Of a stretch of 64,000 nucleotides of DNA, positions 27,091-36,573 are shown one piece after another (position 1 is the stretch's first letter; each line of letters starts with the position of its first letter). The notes beneath the pieces were generated by a model, which did not search any database, was not told where the DNA came from, and saw only the letters and a program-made list of their open reading frames with translations. The stretch is from Flagellimonas taeanensis (GTDB lineage: Bacteria; Bacteroidota; Bacteroidia; Flavobacteriales; Flavobacteriaceae), in the NCBI RefSeq assembly GCF_003584105.1, contig NZ_QXFO01000017.1, positions 62,001 through 126,000 of the forward strand. Direction: 5' to 3'. Both the position numbers and the translations under genes were made by a program.

Positions 27091-29028
27091 ATGTTACGCA
27101 TTTCCCATTTAATGAAAACCCTTCCTGGTTTATTAAGTATTATTTTAATTCTTAACAGTAGCTGTAACTCTTCGGTCAAGCCAAAATGGGAAAAGCGAAA
27201 TACAGAATTGATTGAGCAATATGGGCTGACAGTTAAGGAATTGCCCGACCTTCCTTCAAGTTCCGTGACTCCCAATTTGGAAGTGGGAACACCCGCAAAT
27301 ATCCAAAATTTGGAAAGTGTGCAATTATATCCTGGCGTCATGGCCAAAATTTTCTGGGGAAATGGGAATTTGGTCAGTGTATTGGAACTGGAACCCAATT
27401 CCACCATCCCGAAAGAAAACTTGCCTGCCGATAGATTTTTGATTGTAACTGAGGGTTCCATTAATTTCATTGGAGATGGCAATACTTATAAAATGATGGC
27501 AAGGGGACGGGAAGAACCAGATGGCACTCATAGCGGTACACCGAGAATTGATTTTATTTATCAAGACAAAGGAAGCCAAAGCGAGATTGTCGCTGGAGAT
27601 ACTGGAGCCAAAGTGATGGAGGTTTATAGCCCTATAAGGTTTGATTATCTAGAAAAAATGGGGGTTGATGAACTTCCTTCGAAAGCCAAGGAACAGATAT
27701 CCAAGAATGAACCGACCGTTGTACCCAATAAAGTTTATGACCTTTTCGATATTCAGTTTACCCAACTTACCGAAGGGGTCTATGCAAGATTGGTTTCTGG
27801 AGGGGACATGCAGCTAAGTTTTGTCTCGGCGGACCCAAATTCCAAATCTCCGGCACACATTCATCCAGAGGAGCAAATCACTATTCTGTTGAGAGGGACC
27901 CTAAAACAAACCGTTCTGGACCAAGAGATGGAATTGAAACCTCAGGATATAGTCCTTGTTCCAGGAAACGTGGTACATTCCGGTACAGCAGGTGAATTGG
28001 GCTTTGATGCACTTGATATTTTTTGGCCCGTTCGGGAAGATTATCTGGCCAAGCAACAGGCGGCACTTGAGCGATATCACGAAATTATCCCAAAGGACGC
28101 TCAGCTCGAATTGGTGATCGATGGTTCAAAAACAGAACCTACACTGACCTTTAGCGAAGGTCCCAAATGGATGAACGGAAAACTCTATTTTTCCAACATG
28201 TACTTTGACCAAAACTGGAACGCCGACCCAAAAAAGAGTTCCATTGTGGCACTGGACCCTGATGGAACGTACCAAAATATTACGGAAGGGAAAATGCAGG
28301 CGAACGGATTGTATCCCTATAAAAATGGCAATTTATTGGTCTGTGACATGATTGGGCACCGGGTGGTGGAAATGACCACATCCGGACAAGTAGTCCAAGT
28401 TATTGCCAACACCTATAATGGCAAGCCCATAGACGGACCCAACGATATTATCACCGATTCTAAGGGCGGCATCTATTTCACCGATCCCCAGTTTACGATG
28501 GAAGCGGAAAAATTCCAACCTGGAAGAGCCGTTTATTATATTTCCCCTGAAAAAGAGGTGACCCGCTTGGTGGAACCCAATGAATTTGCCATGCCCAATG
28601 GGATTTTATTGACTCCCGACGGGAAAACGCTCTACATCAATAATTGTTATGATGATGAATCTTGGTATCCGGTAGACAGTTCAAAGGATAATTTTGTTTG
28701 GGCATATGATGTGAACGAGGACGGTACGATTTCAAATAGTAGGAAATTTGCAGAACTGCATTTGACCGGAAATGTGCTAAATCGGAAAGGCAGATCCTCC
28801 AGCGCGGACGGGATGGCCATTGATACCATGGGAAATATTTATGTGGCCACTTATTATGGGGTCCAGATTTTTGATTCCAAAGGCTCCTTTATAGGTATGA
28901 TCAATCTACCTTCATTTCCAGTAAGTTTAGGTTTTGGAGATGAGGATATGAAAACACTCTATATTGTGAGTTATGATAAGGTGTATAAGATTCGCACCAA
29001 CAGAAAAGGGTATGTCAATTACCTCTAA
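27091..29028 (+). CDS. Lipoprotein fusing two cupins to an SMP-30/gluconolactonase beta-propeller
   Basis: About 645 residues from ATG 27091 (a TTG at 27085 is the alternative). The hydrophobic start ends in LILNSSCNSS, a Bacteroidetes-type lipobox. Two cupin-like domains follow: about 45-190 (weak, few metal ligands) and about 215-330, with PAHIHPEEQITILLRGT and PGNVVHSG. The C-terminal half (about 345-640) is an SMP-30/Gluconolactonase/LRE propeller, with FSEGPKWMNGKLYFSNM, DGPNDIITDSKGGIYFTDPQ, MPNGILLTPDGKTLYINN and SSADGMAIDTMGNIYVA. SMP-30 enzymes open sugar lactones, which fits the PQQ dehydrogenase encoded nearby. It converges on the minus-strand bicupin gene with a 20-bp gap. Confidence 0.82.
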   Translation: MLRISHLMKTLPGLLSIILILNSSCNSSVKPKWEKRNTELIEQYGLTVKELPDLPSSSVTPNLEVGTPANIQNLESVQLYPGVMAKIFWGNGNLVSVLELEPNSTIPKENLPADRFLIVTEGSINFIGDGNTYKMMARGREEPDGTHSGTPRIDFIYQDKGSQSEIVAGDTGAKVMEVYSPIRFDYLEKMGVDELPSKAKEQISKNEPTVVPNKVYDLFDIQFTQLTEGVYARLVSGGDMQLSFVSADPNSKSPAHIHPEEQITILLRGTLKQTVLDQEMELKPQDIVLVPGNVVHSGTAGELGFDALDIFWPVREDYLAKQQAALERYHEIIPKDAQLELVIDGSKTEPTLTFSEGPKWMNGKLYFSNMYFDQNWNADPKKSSIVALDPDGTYQNITEGKMQANGLYPYKNGNLLVCDMIGHRVVEMTTSGQVVQVIANTYNGKPIDGPNDIITDSKGGIYFTDPQFTMEAEKFQPGRAVYYISPEKEVTRLVEPNEFAMPNGILLTPDGKTLYINNCYDDESWYPVDSSKDNFVWAYDVNEDGTISNSRKFAELHLTGNVLNRKGRSSSADGMAIDTMGNIYVATYYGVQIFDSKGSFIGMINLPSFPVSLGFGDEDMKTLYIVSYDKVYKIRTNRKGYVNYL

Positions 29029-29048
29029 AAAAATATCAATGATAATAT

Positions 29049-30263
29049 CTAATTCTGTACATCGTCGCCCATAACATGGTATCCGCGCCATTTGAATTCC
29101 TTGGCAAGTCCCGAAGCTGCTGGCCAAGCGATTTGGTGCTGGTCACTTGCTACCCACTTTCTCCTGTTTTCCTCCGTATCAAAAGATATTTGGATCTGAT
29201 AGTTGTATGTAGTAGGTTCTGCCTGTATTTCCTTGGCCAAATCATCTGGAAAAAGTCGAAGTAATTTCGAGCTGAGATACCCGTCTTGAACGACCATGGC
29301 AGGGACGTAGATGGAATAATACATTTCTTCAAAAGCCTTGGCATTTTCCTTTTCCACCACAAAATCCATTTGTAAGACCATGGCCTTGGGTGTTTCCAAA
29401 GGTTTGGCAATTGCCAGTCCCCTATCTTTTGAAGCCGCAATGCCAATTACAAGTATTTCAAGATTATCATTGCCCCTATTTGACCAAGCTATTTCTTCTC
29501 CCAAACCAGCATGGAACGAATCATCCTTTTGAATTTTGGCCGATGCGGAACCGACCGTTACCGATCCACTCCCATTCATTATGTAGTACACTTCCTCAAC
29601 ACCTTCCAATTGACGCTTTTCCGTTGTACTCCCTGATGGAATTACCAAGTGGTTCACATAGTTCCAATCCGTTCTAAAAACCTCTGGACTAAAAATCCTT
29701 CTATATAAAACTCCTTTTCCCTTATAAACCTCATTGTCTTGTTTCAGTTTACCCGTGTCCAATTGGGAGGACACAAATACAGGGACATCATCCTTTTTGG
29801 CCCCAACACGGTTATCACCAAGGTCAAAGGCATCTCCCTGCGCCTTGACCTCACTTACGGCAAAATTGAGCCATTTGAGCGGTTTATCGGATGCATTATA
29901 AATACCATGGGAATCTCCCAATTTACAGGGAACCAAGGCCGGCCCCTTTATTTTGGAGGTTCTTCCGTTAATGGTGAATTCAGCCTCTCCATCCAAAATA
30001 ACATACATTTCTTCAATGGAATGGTGAAAGTGGTGACCAATCCCCGATTTGGGTTGAATGACCCCAGAATGTAGGTACAGGAAATTGGTGGACAGATCAT
30101 TTCGTCCAATCAATTGGGTAAAACCCATTTTGCCTGCACCGTCATGTACTTTGGATAATTCCCTATACGCAGAAGGTTCATTGTGAACCACTCTTTCATT
30201 AAGGTTTTGGGCGATGCAGATACTGCCCATCAAACAGAACAAAAAACTGAGTATTGGTCTCAT
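29049..30263 (-). CDS. Exported bicupin with C-terminal ferredoxin-like (ABM-type) domain
   Basis: A 404-residue protein with a signal peptide (MRPILSFLFCLMGSICIAQ). Cupin 1 (about 45-155) has HHFHHSIEEMYVILDGEAE and GDSHGIYN, a full metal-ligand set. Cupin 2 (about 180-290) has VEEVYYIMNGSGSVTV and DSFHAG. The last 105 residues resemble an antibiotic-biosynthesis-monooxygenase-like alpha/beta fold (MVLQMDFVVEKENAKAFEEM). Probably the last gene of the minus-strand unit beginning at 37512. A role in sugar-acid isomerization or in sensing is possible; no reaction can be assigned. Confidence 0.7.
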   Translation of the reverse strand: MRPILSFLFCLMGSICIAQNLNERVVHNEPSAYRELSKVHDGAGKMGFTQLIGRNDLSTNFLYLHSGVIQPKSGIGHHFHHSIEEMYVILDGEAEFTINGRTSKIKGPALVPCKLGDSHGIYNASDKPLKWLNFAVSEVKAQGDAFDLGDNRVGAKKDDVPVFVSSQLDTGKLKQDNEVYKGKGVLYRRIFSPEVFRTDWNYVNHLVIPSGSTTEKRQLEGVEEVYYIMNGSGSVTVGSASAKIQKDDSFHAGLGEEIAWSNRGNDNLEILVIGIAASKDRGLAIAKPLETPKAMVLQMDFVVEKENAKAFEEMYYSIYVPAMVVQDGYLSSKLLRLFPDDLAKEIQAEPTTYNYQIQISFDTEENRRKWVASDQHQIAWPAASGLAKEFKWRGYHVMGDDVQN

Positions 30264-30324
30264 AACATTGTATTTGTATAGTTCAATTTTAGGTTTATAG
30301 AGTTAGCTGCTTCTATGCAACAAG

Positions 30325-32577
30325 CTACTCTTTGTCCGGTATCCCATAAACCAAGTAGCCTTTTGCGACTGCTCCGGGTTTCTTGGAGTGGTCGTAACTA
30401 TCGCTTCTGAAATCGGAGGTGGCATTGATCACCAAATATTCCTTTCCATCCAAGGAAAACATACTGGGTTGGGCATTGGTCTCATGGCTTAATGTTGTTT
30501 CCCAGAGCACATTGCCATTTTCTGCATCAAAAGCATAGACTTTTCCCCCTTTTGCAGTGGAAAATACAATGCCCGTAGAGGTAATCACCATACCTTTCCG
30601 CTGTGTACCGTTCGGTGCCCCTTTGGTTTTATCACCCTGGACGTAGAGTGAATCGACTCCTACGGGTTGTCGCCATTTAATGGTTCCTTCGTTCAGGTCA
30701 TATGCAATGATGGATGACCAGGGCGGATCGATCAAACCTGGCCAATCCAGACCATAATCCGTAGTATATCTGGTTTCTGGGTGTTCCACACCTTGTGGAT
30801 ACTCCTGCATTGGGGCACCCCGTTGCACATCGGGTGGCACAATCACCCCTCCCGAGGCCACTACTGGCCCATCTATGGGTTCTCCCTGCTGTTCTCCACG
30901 CCTGAAACTTCTACGCTCCGGATCCCCTCCAAGAAACTGGAACAACGCTTTCAAGGAAGTTTCATCCACGTGTACCAGACCGGGCATTACGCCTTTTCCA
31001 TTGACCACGGTGTTTCTGAATTCCTCATAGAACATATGATGCCCCAAGTTCTTCAGGGATGGCCCGGCCCCGCCTTCCATATTTGGGCCATGGCATGCAA
31101 TACAGGACGATTCATATAGAGATCTCACTTTGTCCACATCATTCTTTGTGAGTTCTTTTTTTGTTGGTTCCAACTTGTTCAATCGATAGATGGAGGCATA
31201 TTCCTGGGTCAAGATGTACAGCATGCCATTTTGGGGATCACCAGCGGTGTTGCCATAATTCGCTCCGCCCAAGGCCCCTGGCATTATGATGGTCTCATAT
31301 TTGTCCGATGGAGGCTCGTACAGTCCTGATTTGGTGGAATCCAATCTTTTGAGCCAATCTTGTCGAAGGCTATCCGAAAAGTACGGATTGAGGTTCTCCT
31401 CCGTAACTTCATGTCTCGTAAAACTGGGAAGCGAAGTTATGGGCTGCGTGGGCCAGGATTCCTCACCCGGCATTTCGCTCTTGGGAAACGGCTTTTCCTC
31501 GATGGGAAAAATAGGCTCCCCGGTTACACGATCGAACACAAAGACAAAACCATGCTTGGTGGCAATAGCCACGGCGTCCACTTTTTTACCGTCTTTGTCC
31601 ACCGTGAGCAATTGTGGGGCCGGCGACAGGTCATAGTCCCAAAGATCATGGTGCACCGTTTGGTAATGCCAGAGCCTTTCACCCGTTTTGGCATCAACTG
31701 CGACCAGGGAGTTCGCAAAAAGGTTGCTGCCCAGCCGATCGCCTCCATAATAATCATAAGTGGGCGAACCGATGGGCAAATAGGCAATTCCACGTTCTGT
31801 GTCCACCGATATTTCACTCCATACATTGACACCCCCTACATATTTATAGGCATCCTTTGGCCAAGTTTCGTAACCGTATTCTCCAGGACGGGGTATGGTA
31901 TGAAAGGTCCATTCCAGTTTACCGGTAACTACGTTGTAGGCCCTGACGTGGCCAGGTGGCGAAAAATAGCTTTCCCCCGGGGCAGATCCCAATATCAAAA
32001 GATCATCATAGACAACGCCGGGCATCATGGATTGTATCTGGGTAACAGATGTCGGATCTCGATCCAGCCCTTCACGAAGGTCCACATAGCCATTGTCACC
32101 AAAATCCATAATTGATTTTCCGGTAACTGCATCAATGGCCTGAAGGGAATTATTCAGTGTAAACAACAACCTTCTGTCCTTTTTGTCCCCACTTTCCCAA
32201 TAATTGATGCCCCTCCTCGTGATGCCTGAAAGATCGGTATGTATCCAAAGTTCTTTCCCCGTCCGGGCATGTATGGCAATGAGGGAACTGTTTTTTCCAA
32301 GAACGAACATGGTACTGTCCACAATGATGGGGTTGAAAAAATAAAAACGGTCATCACCCGAAGGATAATTCCATAACAACTCCATTTCCCCAACATTGGA
32401 CTTTGTGATGCTGGGCGACTCAAAGAATTTGGATTGATCGGGACTACCTCCGTAGTGTGACCACGTGGTGTGTTCCGCAATTTCTTTTGTAGGGGTCTGG
32501 CATCCCGTGATAAGGACTAAAACTACCTGTACCACCAAGGGGCCCCAAGATGAAAACGTGAATTTAGTATTTGACAT
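30325..32577 (-). CDS. PQQ-dependent dehydrogenase lipoprotein with inserted cytochrome c domain
   Basis: About 750 residues from ATG 32577. The signal ends in VLVLITGCQ, a lipobox. The chain is an eight-bladed quinoprotein propeller (repeats such as SLIAIHARTGKELW, SLQAIDAVTGKS, VRAYNVVTGKLEW, SLVAVDAKTGERLWHYQTVH, VYAFDAENGNVLWE) of the membrane glucose/glycerol dehydrogenase type. Within it, at roughly residues 480-560, lies a cytochrome c domain with SSCIACHGPN (CxxCH) and a methionine ligand in GVMPG. It should oxidize a sugar or sugar alcohol in the periplasm and pass electrons directly to its own heme. The internal heme domain is less usual than a C-terminal one. Confidence 0.88.
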   Translation of the reverse strand: MSNTKFTFSSWGPLVVQVVLVLITGCQTPTKEIAEHTTWSHYGGSPDQSKFFESPSITKSNVGEMELLWNYPSGDDRFYFFNPIIVDSTMFVLGKNSSLIAIHARTGKELWIHTDLSGITRRGINYWESGDKKDRRLLFTLNNSLQAIDAVTGKSIMDFGDNGYVDLREGLDRDPTSVTQIQSMMPGVVYDDLLILGSAPGESYFSPPGHVRAYNVVTGKLEWTFHTIPRPGEYGYETWPKDAYKYVGGVNVWSEISVDTERGIAYLPIGSPTYDYYGGDRLGSNLFANSLVAVDAKTGERLWHYQTVHHDLWDYDLSPAPQLLTVDKDGKKVDAVAIATKHGFVFVFDRVTGEPIFPIEEKPFPKSEMPGEESWPTQPITSLPSFTRHEVTEENLNPYFSDSLRQDWLKRLDSTKSGLYEPPSDKYETIIMPGALGGANYGNTAGDPQNGMLYILTQEYASIYRLNKLEPTKKELTKNDVDKVRSLYESSCIACHGPNMEGGAGPSLKNLGHHMFYEEFRNTVVNGKGVMPGLVHVDETSLKALFQFLGGDPERRSFRRGEQQGEPIDGPVVASGGVIVPPDVQRGAPMQEYPQGVEHPETRYTTDYGLDWPGLIDPPWSSIIAYDLNEGTIKWRQPVGVDSLYVQGDKTKGAPNGTQRKGMVITSTGIVFSTAKGGKVYAFDAENGNVLWETTLSHETNAQPSMFSLDGKEYLVINATSDFRSDSYDHSKKPGAVAKGYLVYGIPDKE

Positions 32578-32665
32578 TAGTATGAATGAAAAGTCCATTA
32601 TGCATAGCTGAAGAGTATTTCTTCTCTCCGCCGAACAATGGTAGTTGTCAACGTTTATATTAAGT

Positions 32666-33631
32666 TTACCAAGTTCTTTTCTTCAAAATTTCTTGGATTT
32701 GCTCTCGGGAAACAGGAAGTTCGTCAATATGTTCGTTGAGCCATTTACTAAAGTCCTTTTCAATGTCATCGGCCCAACGTGTATCTATTTGTCCGGCCGT
32801 ATAGACACCCTCTTTGATACGTTGATGTCCGAACATATCGCGCAAACGGACAACCTCGGAAGTTGTCGCCACTTTTTCTGCCAAATGTGCAGGTATAAAG
32901 GTGACCACGCCCATTTTGCCCAAAACAACATCACCGGGCATTACAGTTACGGTCCTGATTCTTGTAGGCTTATTGATGCCGATGAGCATGGTATTCAAAT
33001 CTCCGGGAGGATTATGGTGTGAAGCATCATAACTTGTGTAAAAAGAGGTAAAGCCACCTATCTCCATGAGTCCTTCAACATCCCTTAAGGCACCATCGTA
33101 AACTATGCCATTACCTGTTTTCGCATAAATGGCATTACCTACATTGTCACCAATTGTTGGGCCATCCTTATCAGCACCAAATTGGTCGGCCACATACACA
33201 TCGCCCTTGACCAAAATATCCACGGGCCAAGTGTTCTGTCCTCGTTTTCCCTGGGCCTTTCCACGGTCATCAATAGCTTTCCAGACATCTGGACGACCTG
33301 GCATAAAGGTTGCCGTGACCGCACGCCCGACCAAGACACTATCCGGATTGATCATTTTCCAATCCTCCGCGATTTGATAGCGATAACCCTCATTCTTCAT
33401 CACGGCCCAAGCCTCTTCCACACTTACGGATTTTATCCTTTCCAATAGCGCATCCGATACTTTGGGTCTACCATCTTCAAAACGCTCCCCTTTCCATTCC
33501 GGGGTCAAAAAAATGAGTTCTTCCTTGCTGATCTGCTGAGCCATCATTTGAGTTGCCAGACCGACAAGGACCAATAATAGCATGTATGTTTTTCTTGACA
33601 TAATAGTATGGTTTGATTTACTGTTGATCAT
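32666..33631 (-). CDS. Exported RraA-family protein 1
   Basis: An RraA/HMG-aldolase-like protein with a clear Sec signal peptide (MSRKTYMLLLVLVGLATQMM, ending AQ). Start may be ATG 33631, which overlaps the stop of the enolase-family gene (ATGA coupling), or ATG 33601 at the signal peptide. The active-site motif is IVYDGALRDVEGL; VMPGDVVLGKMGVVTFIPAHLA is the conserved C-terminal block. RraA proteins are normally cytoplasmic, so a periplasmic version is notable. The adjacent exported enolase-family dehydratase could supply a 2-keto-3-deoxy acid for cleavage. Confidence 0.8.
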   Translation of the reverse strand: MINSKSNHTIMSRKTYMLLLVLVGLATQMMAQQISKEELIFLTPEWKGERFEDGRPKVSDALLERIKSVSVEEAWAVMKNEGYRYQIAEDWKMINPDSVLVGRAVTATFMPGRPDVWKAIDDRGKAQGKRGQNTWPVDILVKGDVYVADQFGADKDGPTIGDNVGNAIYAKTGNGIVYDGALRDVEGLMEIGGFTSFYTSYDASHHNPPGDLNTMLIGINKPTRIRTVTVMPGDVVLGKMGVVTFIPAHLAEKVATTSEVVRLRDMFGHQRIKEGVYTAGQIDTRWADDIEKDFSKWLNEHIDELPVSREQIQEILKKRTW

Positions 33632-34911
33632 TCAAAAAATGGCACGCCTTCCGGTGCATATTTCCTCATGGCCTCTTCGTTTATATCCACTCCAATACCG
33701 GGCTTGTTGGAAACAGTGACAAAACTGTCCTTTACCCAATCCCCTTCATCGTAGGTAACGATTTCCTTGAACATTGGATCTGTGTGGAAATAGGATTGCC
33801 ATTCCATCAAATGGAAATTGGGCACCGTGACGCACACATGGGCACAGGCCATGGCCCCCAAGAAGGAAGCTACCATATGGGGCGAAAAGGGAACGTAATA
33901 TAGATTGGCGAGGTTCGCAATGCGTTGTCCTTCCCCAAGTCCGCCACATTTTTGCAGATCGGGCATGATAATATCCACCCCATTATCCAACAATTGCTTA
34001 AATCCGTGGCCTAAATACACATTTTCACCTGCCGAAATGGGTGTGCTGGTCTCCTCGGCCAGTGTTTTGAAGGCATCAAAATTTTCTGCTGGGATTGGCT
34101 CTTCCAACCAAGTCAGGTTAAGGTCTTCCACTTTTTTGGCAATGGTCTGGGCGGTTACATGATCGTAACGCCCGTGCATATCCACACAAAGGTCTATTTT
34201 TGGTCCTACAGCTTCCCTCACTGCAGCAAGCTGGTCATACATTCTTATGATTTCGCCAGGACTGGCCGTCCAGTTATAGCGATCGTATTTATCAGGGTCA
34301 CTTGCATAATCCAAGTCGAATTTCAATGCATTAAAGCCCCAATTGCTGATGGCATCCTTGGCCGCGGTGGCAAAATCATCCGGAGAGGGGAACTCAACAC
34401 GATATAGTGCAGTATCGCAATACACCCTCACTTTATCCCTAAATTTGCCTCCAAGCAGTTGATATACGGGCAAATCAAGGGCTTTTCCTGACAAATCCCA
34501 TAAGGCAGTCTCTATGGCAGAAAGTACGGCCACGTACATTCCAGATTGGGCTCCACCGAAATGCCCACCCCTTCGGATATCCTCAAAAATCTTGTGGACA
34601 TTGAACGGACTTTGACCCCGTAACCGTCTTCCAAACATCTGGACAAGATGGTAGGTGCCGTTAACGGCATCCACACCTTCGCCGCAACCATAAATTCCTT
34701 GGTTGGTATATATTTTGACAAATAAACTACTTCCGCGTTTAATATAGCCACATTTAACGTCTGTGATTTTCAGATCCGATGGTGCGGATAGTTTCGGGTT
34801 TTTGTCCATGGCTTCCTGGTATTCCGAACCAAATGCTACTGAGGATACCATTCCCAATCCCGCGCTGGCCACGATTGATTTGGATATAAAAGATCTTCTT
34901 GAATTTTTCAT
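33628..34911 (-). CDS. Tat-exported mandelate racemase/enolase-superfamily sugar-acid dehydratase
   Basis: A 427-residue protein. A twin-arginine signal (NSRRSFISKSIVASAGLGMV) precedes the MR/MLE fold: an N-terminal capping domain (about 45-160) and a TIM barrel. Catalytic-type residues are in order: Lys in ALKFDLD, metal ligands Asp in CVDMHGRYD, Glu in WLEEPIP and Glu in AGENVY, Asp in MPDLQKCGG and the His base in SPHMVAS. The family dehydrates sugar acids such as gluconate, galactonate or arabinonate to 2-keto-3-deoxy acids. Export of an enolase-superfamily enzyme is unusual; it fits a periplasmic pathway after PQQ-dependent oxidation. Confidence 0.85.
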   Translation of the reverse strand: MKNSRRSFISKSIVASAGLGMVSSVAFGSEYQEAMDKNPKLSAPSDLKITDVKCGYIKRGSSLFVKIYTNQGIYGCGEGVDAVNGTYHLVQMFGRRLRGQSPFNVHKIFEDIRRGGHFGGAQSGMYVAVLSAIETALWDLSGKALDLPVYQLLGGKFRDKVRVYCDTALYRVEFPSPDDFATAAKDAISNWGFNALKFDLDYASDPDKYDRYNWTASPGEIIRMYDQLAAVREAVGPKIDLCVDMHGRYDHVTAQTIAKKVEDLNLTWLEEPIPAENFDAFKTLAEETSTPISAGENVYLGHGFKQLLDNGVDIIMPDLQKCGGLGEGQRIANLANLYYVPFSPHMVASFLGAMACAHVCVTVPNFHLMEWQSYFHTDPMFKEIVTYDEGDWVKDSFVTVSNKPGIGVDINEEAMRKYAPEGVPFFE

Positions 34912-34956
34912 ACGTTGTTTGTTTTTGACTTATATGGATGAATAATTATTGATTTT

Positions 34957-36063
34957 TTAATTGGTCATTACAGTTTCAGGCTTTTCAACAGTGGGTTTTC
35001 CATGCCAGTATGAAGCTAAAATAGAGCCTGTTATGTTCATTAGAGGGCCAAATACGGCCGGTGCCAGCCCCATGGTGGCAATTTTACCCAAACTGTTGGC
35101 TATACCAGATGCCAATCCCCCATTTTGCATCCCCACTTCAATGGCGATGGTTCTAGCATCTTTTTCGGACATCTTAAAGAGTCTCGCATACCAATACCCC
35201 AGTAAATACCCAAAAAGATTATGCGCCAATACCAACAGCATCAATATTCCGCCTATTTCCAAAAGGCTGTCCCTACCTGCTGCGGTGATAATGGTGATTA
35301 TAAGACCAATGGCCAACATGGATATCAAGGGCATTGCCCTTCCCAACCATTTGGTCCTATTGCCAAATAGTTTATTGAAGAGCAAGCCTGCCCCGATAGG
35401 TATGATGATCATCTTTACGATGCTCCACATCATGGCGAACACATCAATTTCAATGAACTCACCGGCGAACAACTTCATCATCAAAGGCGTAAGAAAGGGT
35501 GCCAAAAGCGTGGCAATGGAGGTAATGGTTATCGAAAGTGCGACATTGGCGTTGGCCAAAAAAGCCATTACGTTGGAGGCCACACCGCTGGGAGAACAGC
35601 CTATGAGCACTATCCCCGCAGCAATTTCCGGGGGAAAATTACTGATCTGGGCCAAGAAATAACCCATCAGCGGCATTACTATCAATTGCGCCGAAACTCC
35701 AATCATCACCCCTTTTGGTGATTGGAATACGGCCGCAAAATCTTTGATGCTCATCGTGGTTCCCATGCCGAACATGATGATCTGTATCAAGGGAATAATC
35801 AGTACGGTGAATTTGAAATCACCCATATGGGTAAAATAATCAGGATAATATAGTGCTGCCGTCACCCCCGCAAAAATCATTGTGGTGAATATCAGCCCCT
35901 TCATTTTTTCGTACCCGTTAAACCCGAAGGCCAACAACGCAAAAAATCCAAGAATAAAAAGTCCGGCCTGATCGATATGGCCCGTTATGGCCATCCCAAT
36001 AATTATCAGGAACAGCAATCCCGCCAATCCCAGTGCTATTGTATATATTGTGATATTTTTCAA
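34957..36063 (-). CDS. Bile acid:sodium symporter (BASS) family transporter
   Basis: A 368-residue membrane protein with about ten BASS-type helices after two or three extra N-terminal segments. Family motifs visible include GCSPSGVASNVMAFLANANV (the crossover region) and EVGMQNGGLASGIANS. BASS carriers co-import organic anions with sodium, including keto acids. Placed between the enolase-family gene and an NTF2-like gene, it is the best candidate to bring the periplasmic product (a keto acid or sugar acid) into the cytoplasm. It also could move pyruvate released by the RraA-like proteins. Confidence 0.85.
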   Translation of the reverse strand: MKNITIYTIALGLAGLLFLIIIGMAITGHIDQAGLFILGFFALLAFGFNGYEKMKGLIFTTMIFAGVTAALYYPDYFTHMGDFKFTVLIIPLIQIIMFGMGTTMSIKDFAAVFQSPKGVMIGVSAQLIVMPLMGYFLAQISNFPPEIAAGIVLIGCSPSGVASNVMAFLANANVALSITITSIATLLAPFLTPLMMKLFAGEFIEIDVFAMMWSIVKMIIIPIGAGLLFNKLFGNRTKWLGRAMPLISMLAIGLIITIITAAGRDSLLEIGGILMLLVLAHNLFGYLLGYWYARLFKMSEKDARTIAIEVGMQNGGLASGIANSLGKIATMGLAPAVFGPLMNITGSILASYWHGKPTVEKPETVMTN

Positions 36064-36074
36064 AATCGGGGGTA

Positions 36075-36548
36075 TTAAAGTTTATATGCCTGTCTTGCCA
36101 ATAATCTCCATTGCCCACCTTCCTTTTGAAACACCAATAGGCAACCTATTTTGACTGTCGCCGGTGTACCGTTATTGGTGCCTTCGCCCTTAAAAATATG
36201 GCGAACTATGCCGGTCTTGCCTGAAATTGAAATAGTTTGATCTACTGGGATTATCGACGAAAACTGAAACCCACCATGCAAGACACCGTCCACGTATTCC
36301 GCTTTATTCTCTATCTTACCGCTGGAGTGGCCATAGGTTAGATTGTCCATGGTCAATTCCTCCAGTTCATCTTTATTTCCATCGACCATGGCCTTATAAA
36401 GCTGGTTTACGGCATCATCGATTTTTTTGACCTCAGCATCCTTGTTTTGAGCCATTAAAACTGTAGAGAAACAGAGAAGTATTCCCAAAAAGCAGTGCTT
36501 TATGGTCATCAAAAATTTAGGGGAATCTTTTAAAAGGTAATTTTTCAT
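36075..36548 (-). CDS. Exported NTF2/SnoaL-like (DUF4440-type) protein
   Basis: From ATG 36548 a 157-residue protein with an N-terminal hydrophobic signal (IKHCFLGILLCFSTVLMAQ) and a small alpha+beta cone domain typical of the NTF2-like/DUF4440 group (INQLYKAM-type helix 1, then LTMDNLTYGHSSGKIENKAE, VRHIFKGEG and LLVFQKEGGQWRLLARQAYK). The longer reading from 36602 overlaps the previous gene and is unlikely. Such proteins can be ring-modifying isomerases or ligand-binding proteins. It lies 12 bp before the BASS gene and 26 bp after the second exported RraA gene. Confidence 0.78.
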   Translation of the reverse strand: MKNYLLKDSPKFLMTIKHCFLGILLCFSTVLMAQNKDAEVKKIDDAVNQLYKAMVDGNKDELEELTMDNLTYGHSSGKIENKAEYVDGVLHGGFQFSSIIPVDQTISISGKTGIVRHIFKGEGTNNGTPATVKIGCLLVFQKEGGQWRLLARQAYKL

Positions 36549-36573
36549 TCGTTTGGTTTTATGGTGATAGAAC

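Noticed and set aside
31360-32115. Long plus-strand frame (251 codons) opposite the PQQ dehydrogenase
   Set aside because: It lies wholly antisense to a well-supported gene, has no family resemblance and no convincing ribosome-binding site.
34961-35662. Plus-strand frame of 233 codons opposite the BASS transporter
   Set aside because: Shadow of a membrane-protein gene; its composition mirrors the codon pattern of the real gene.
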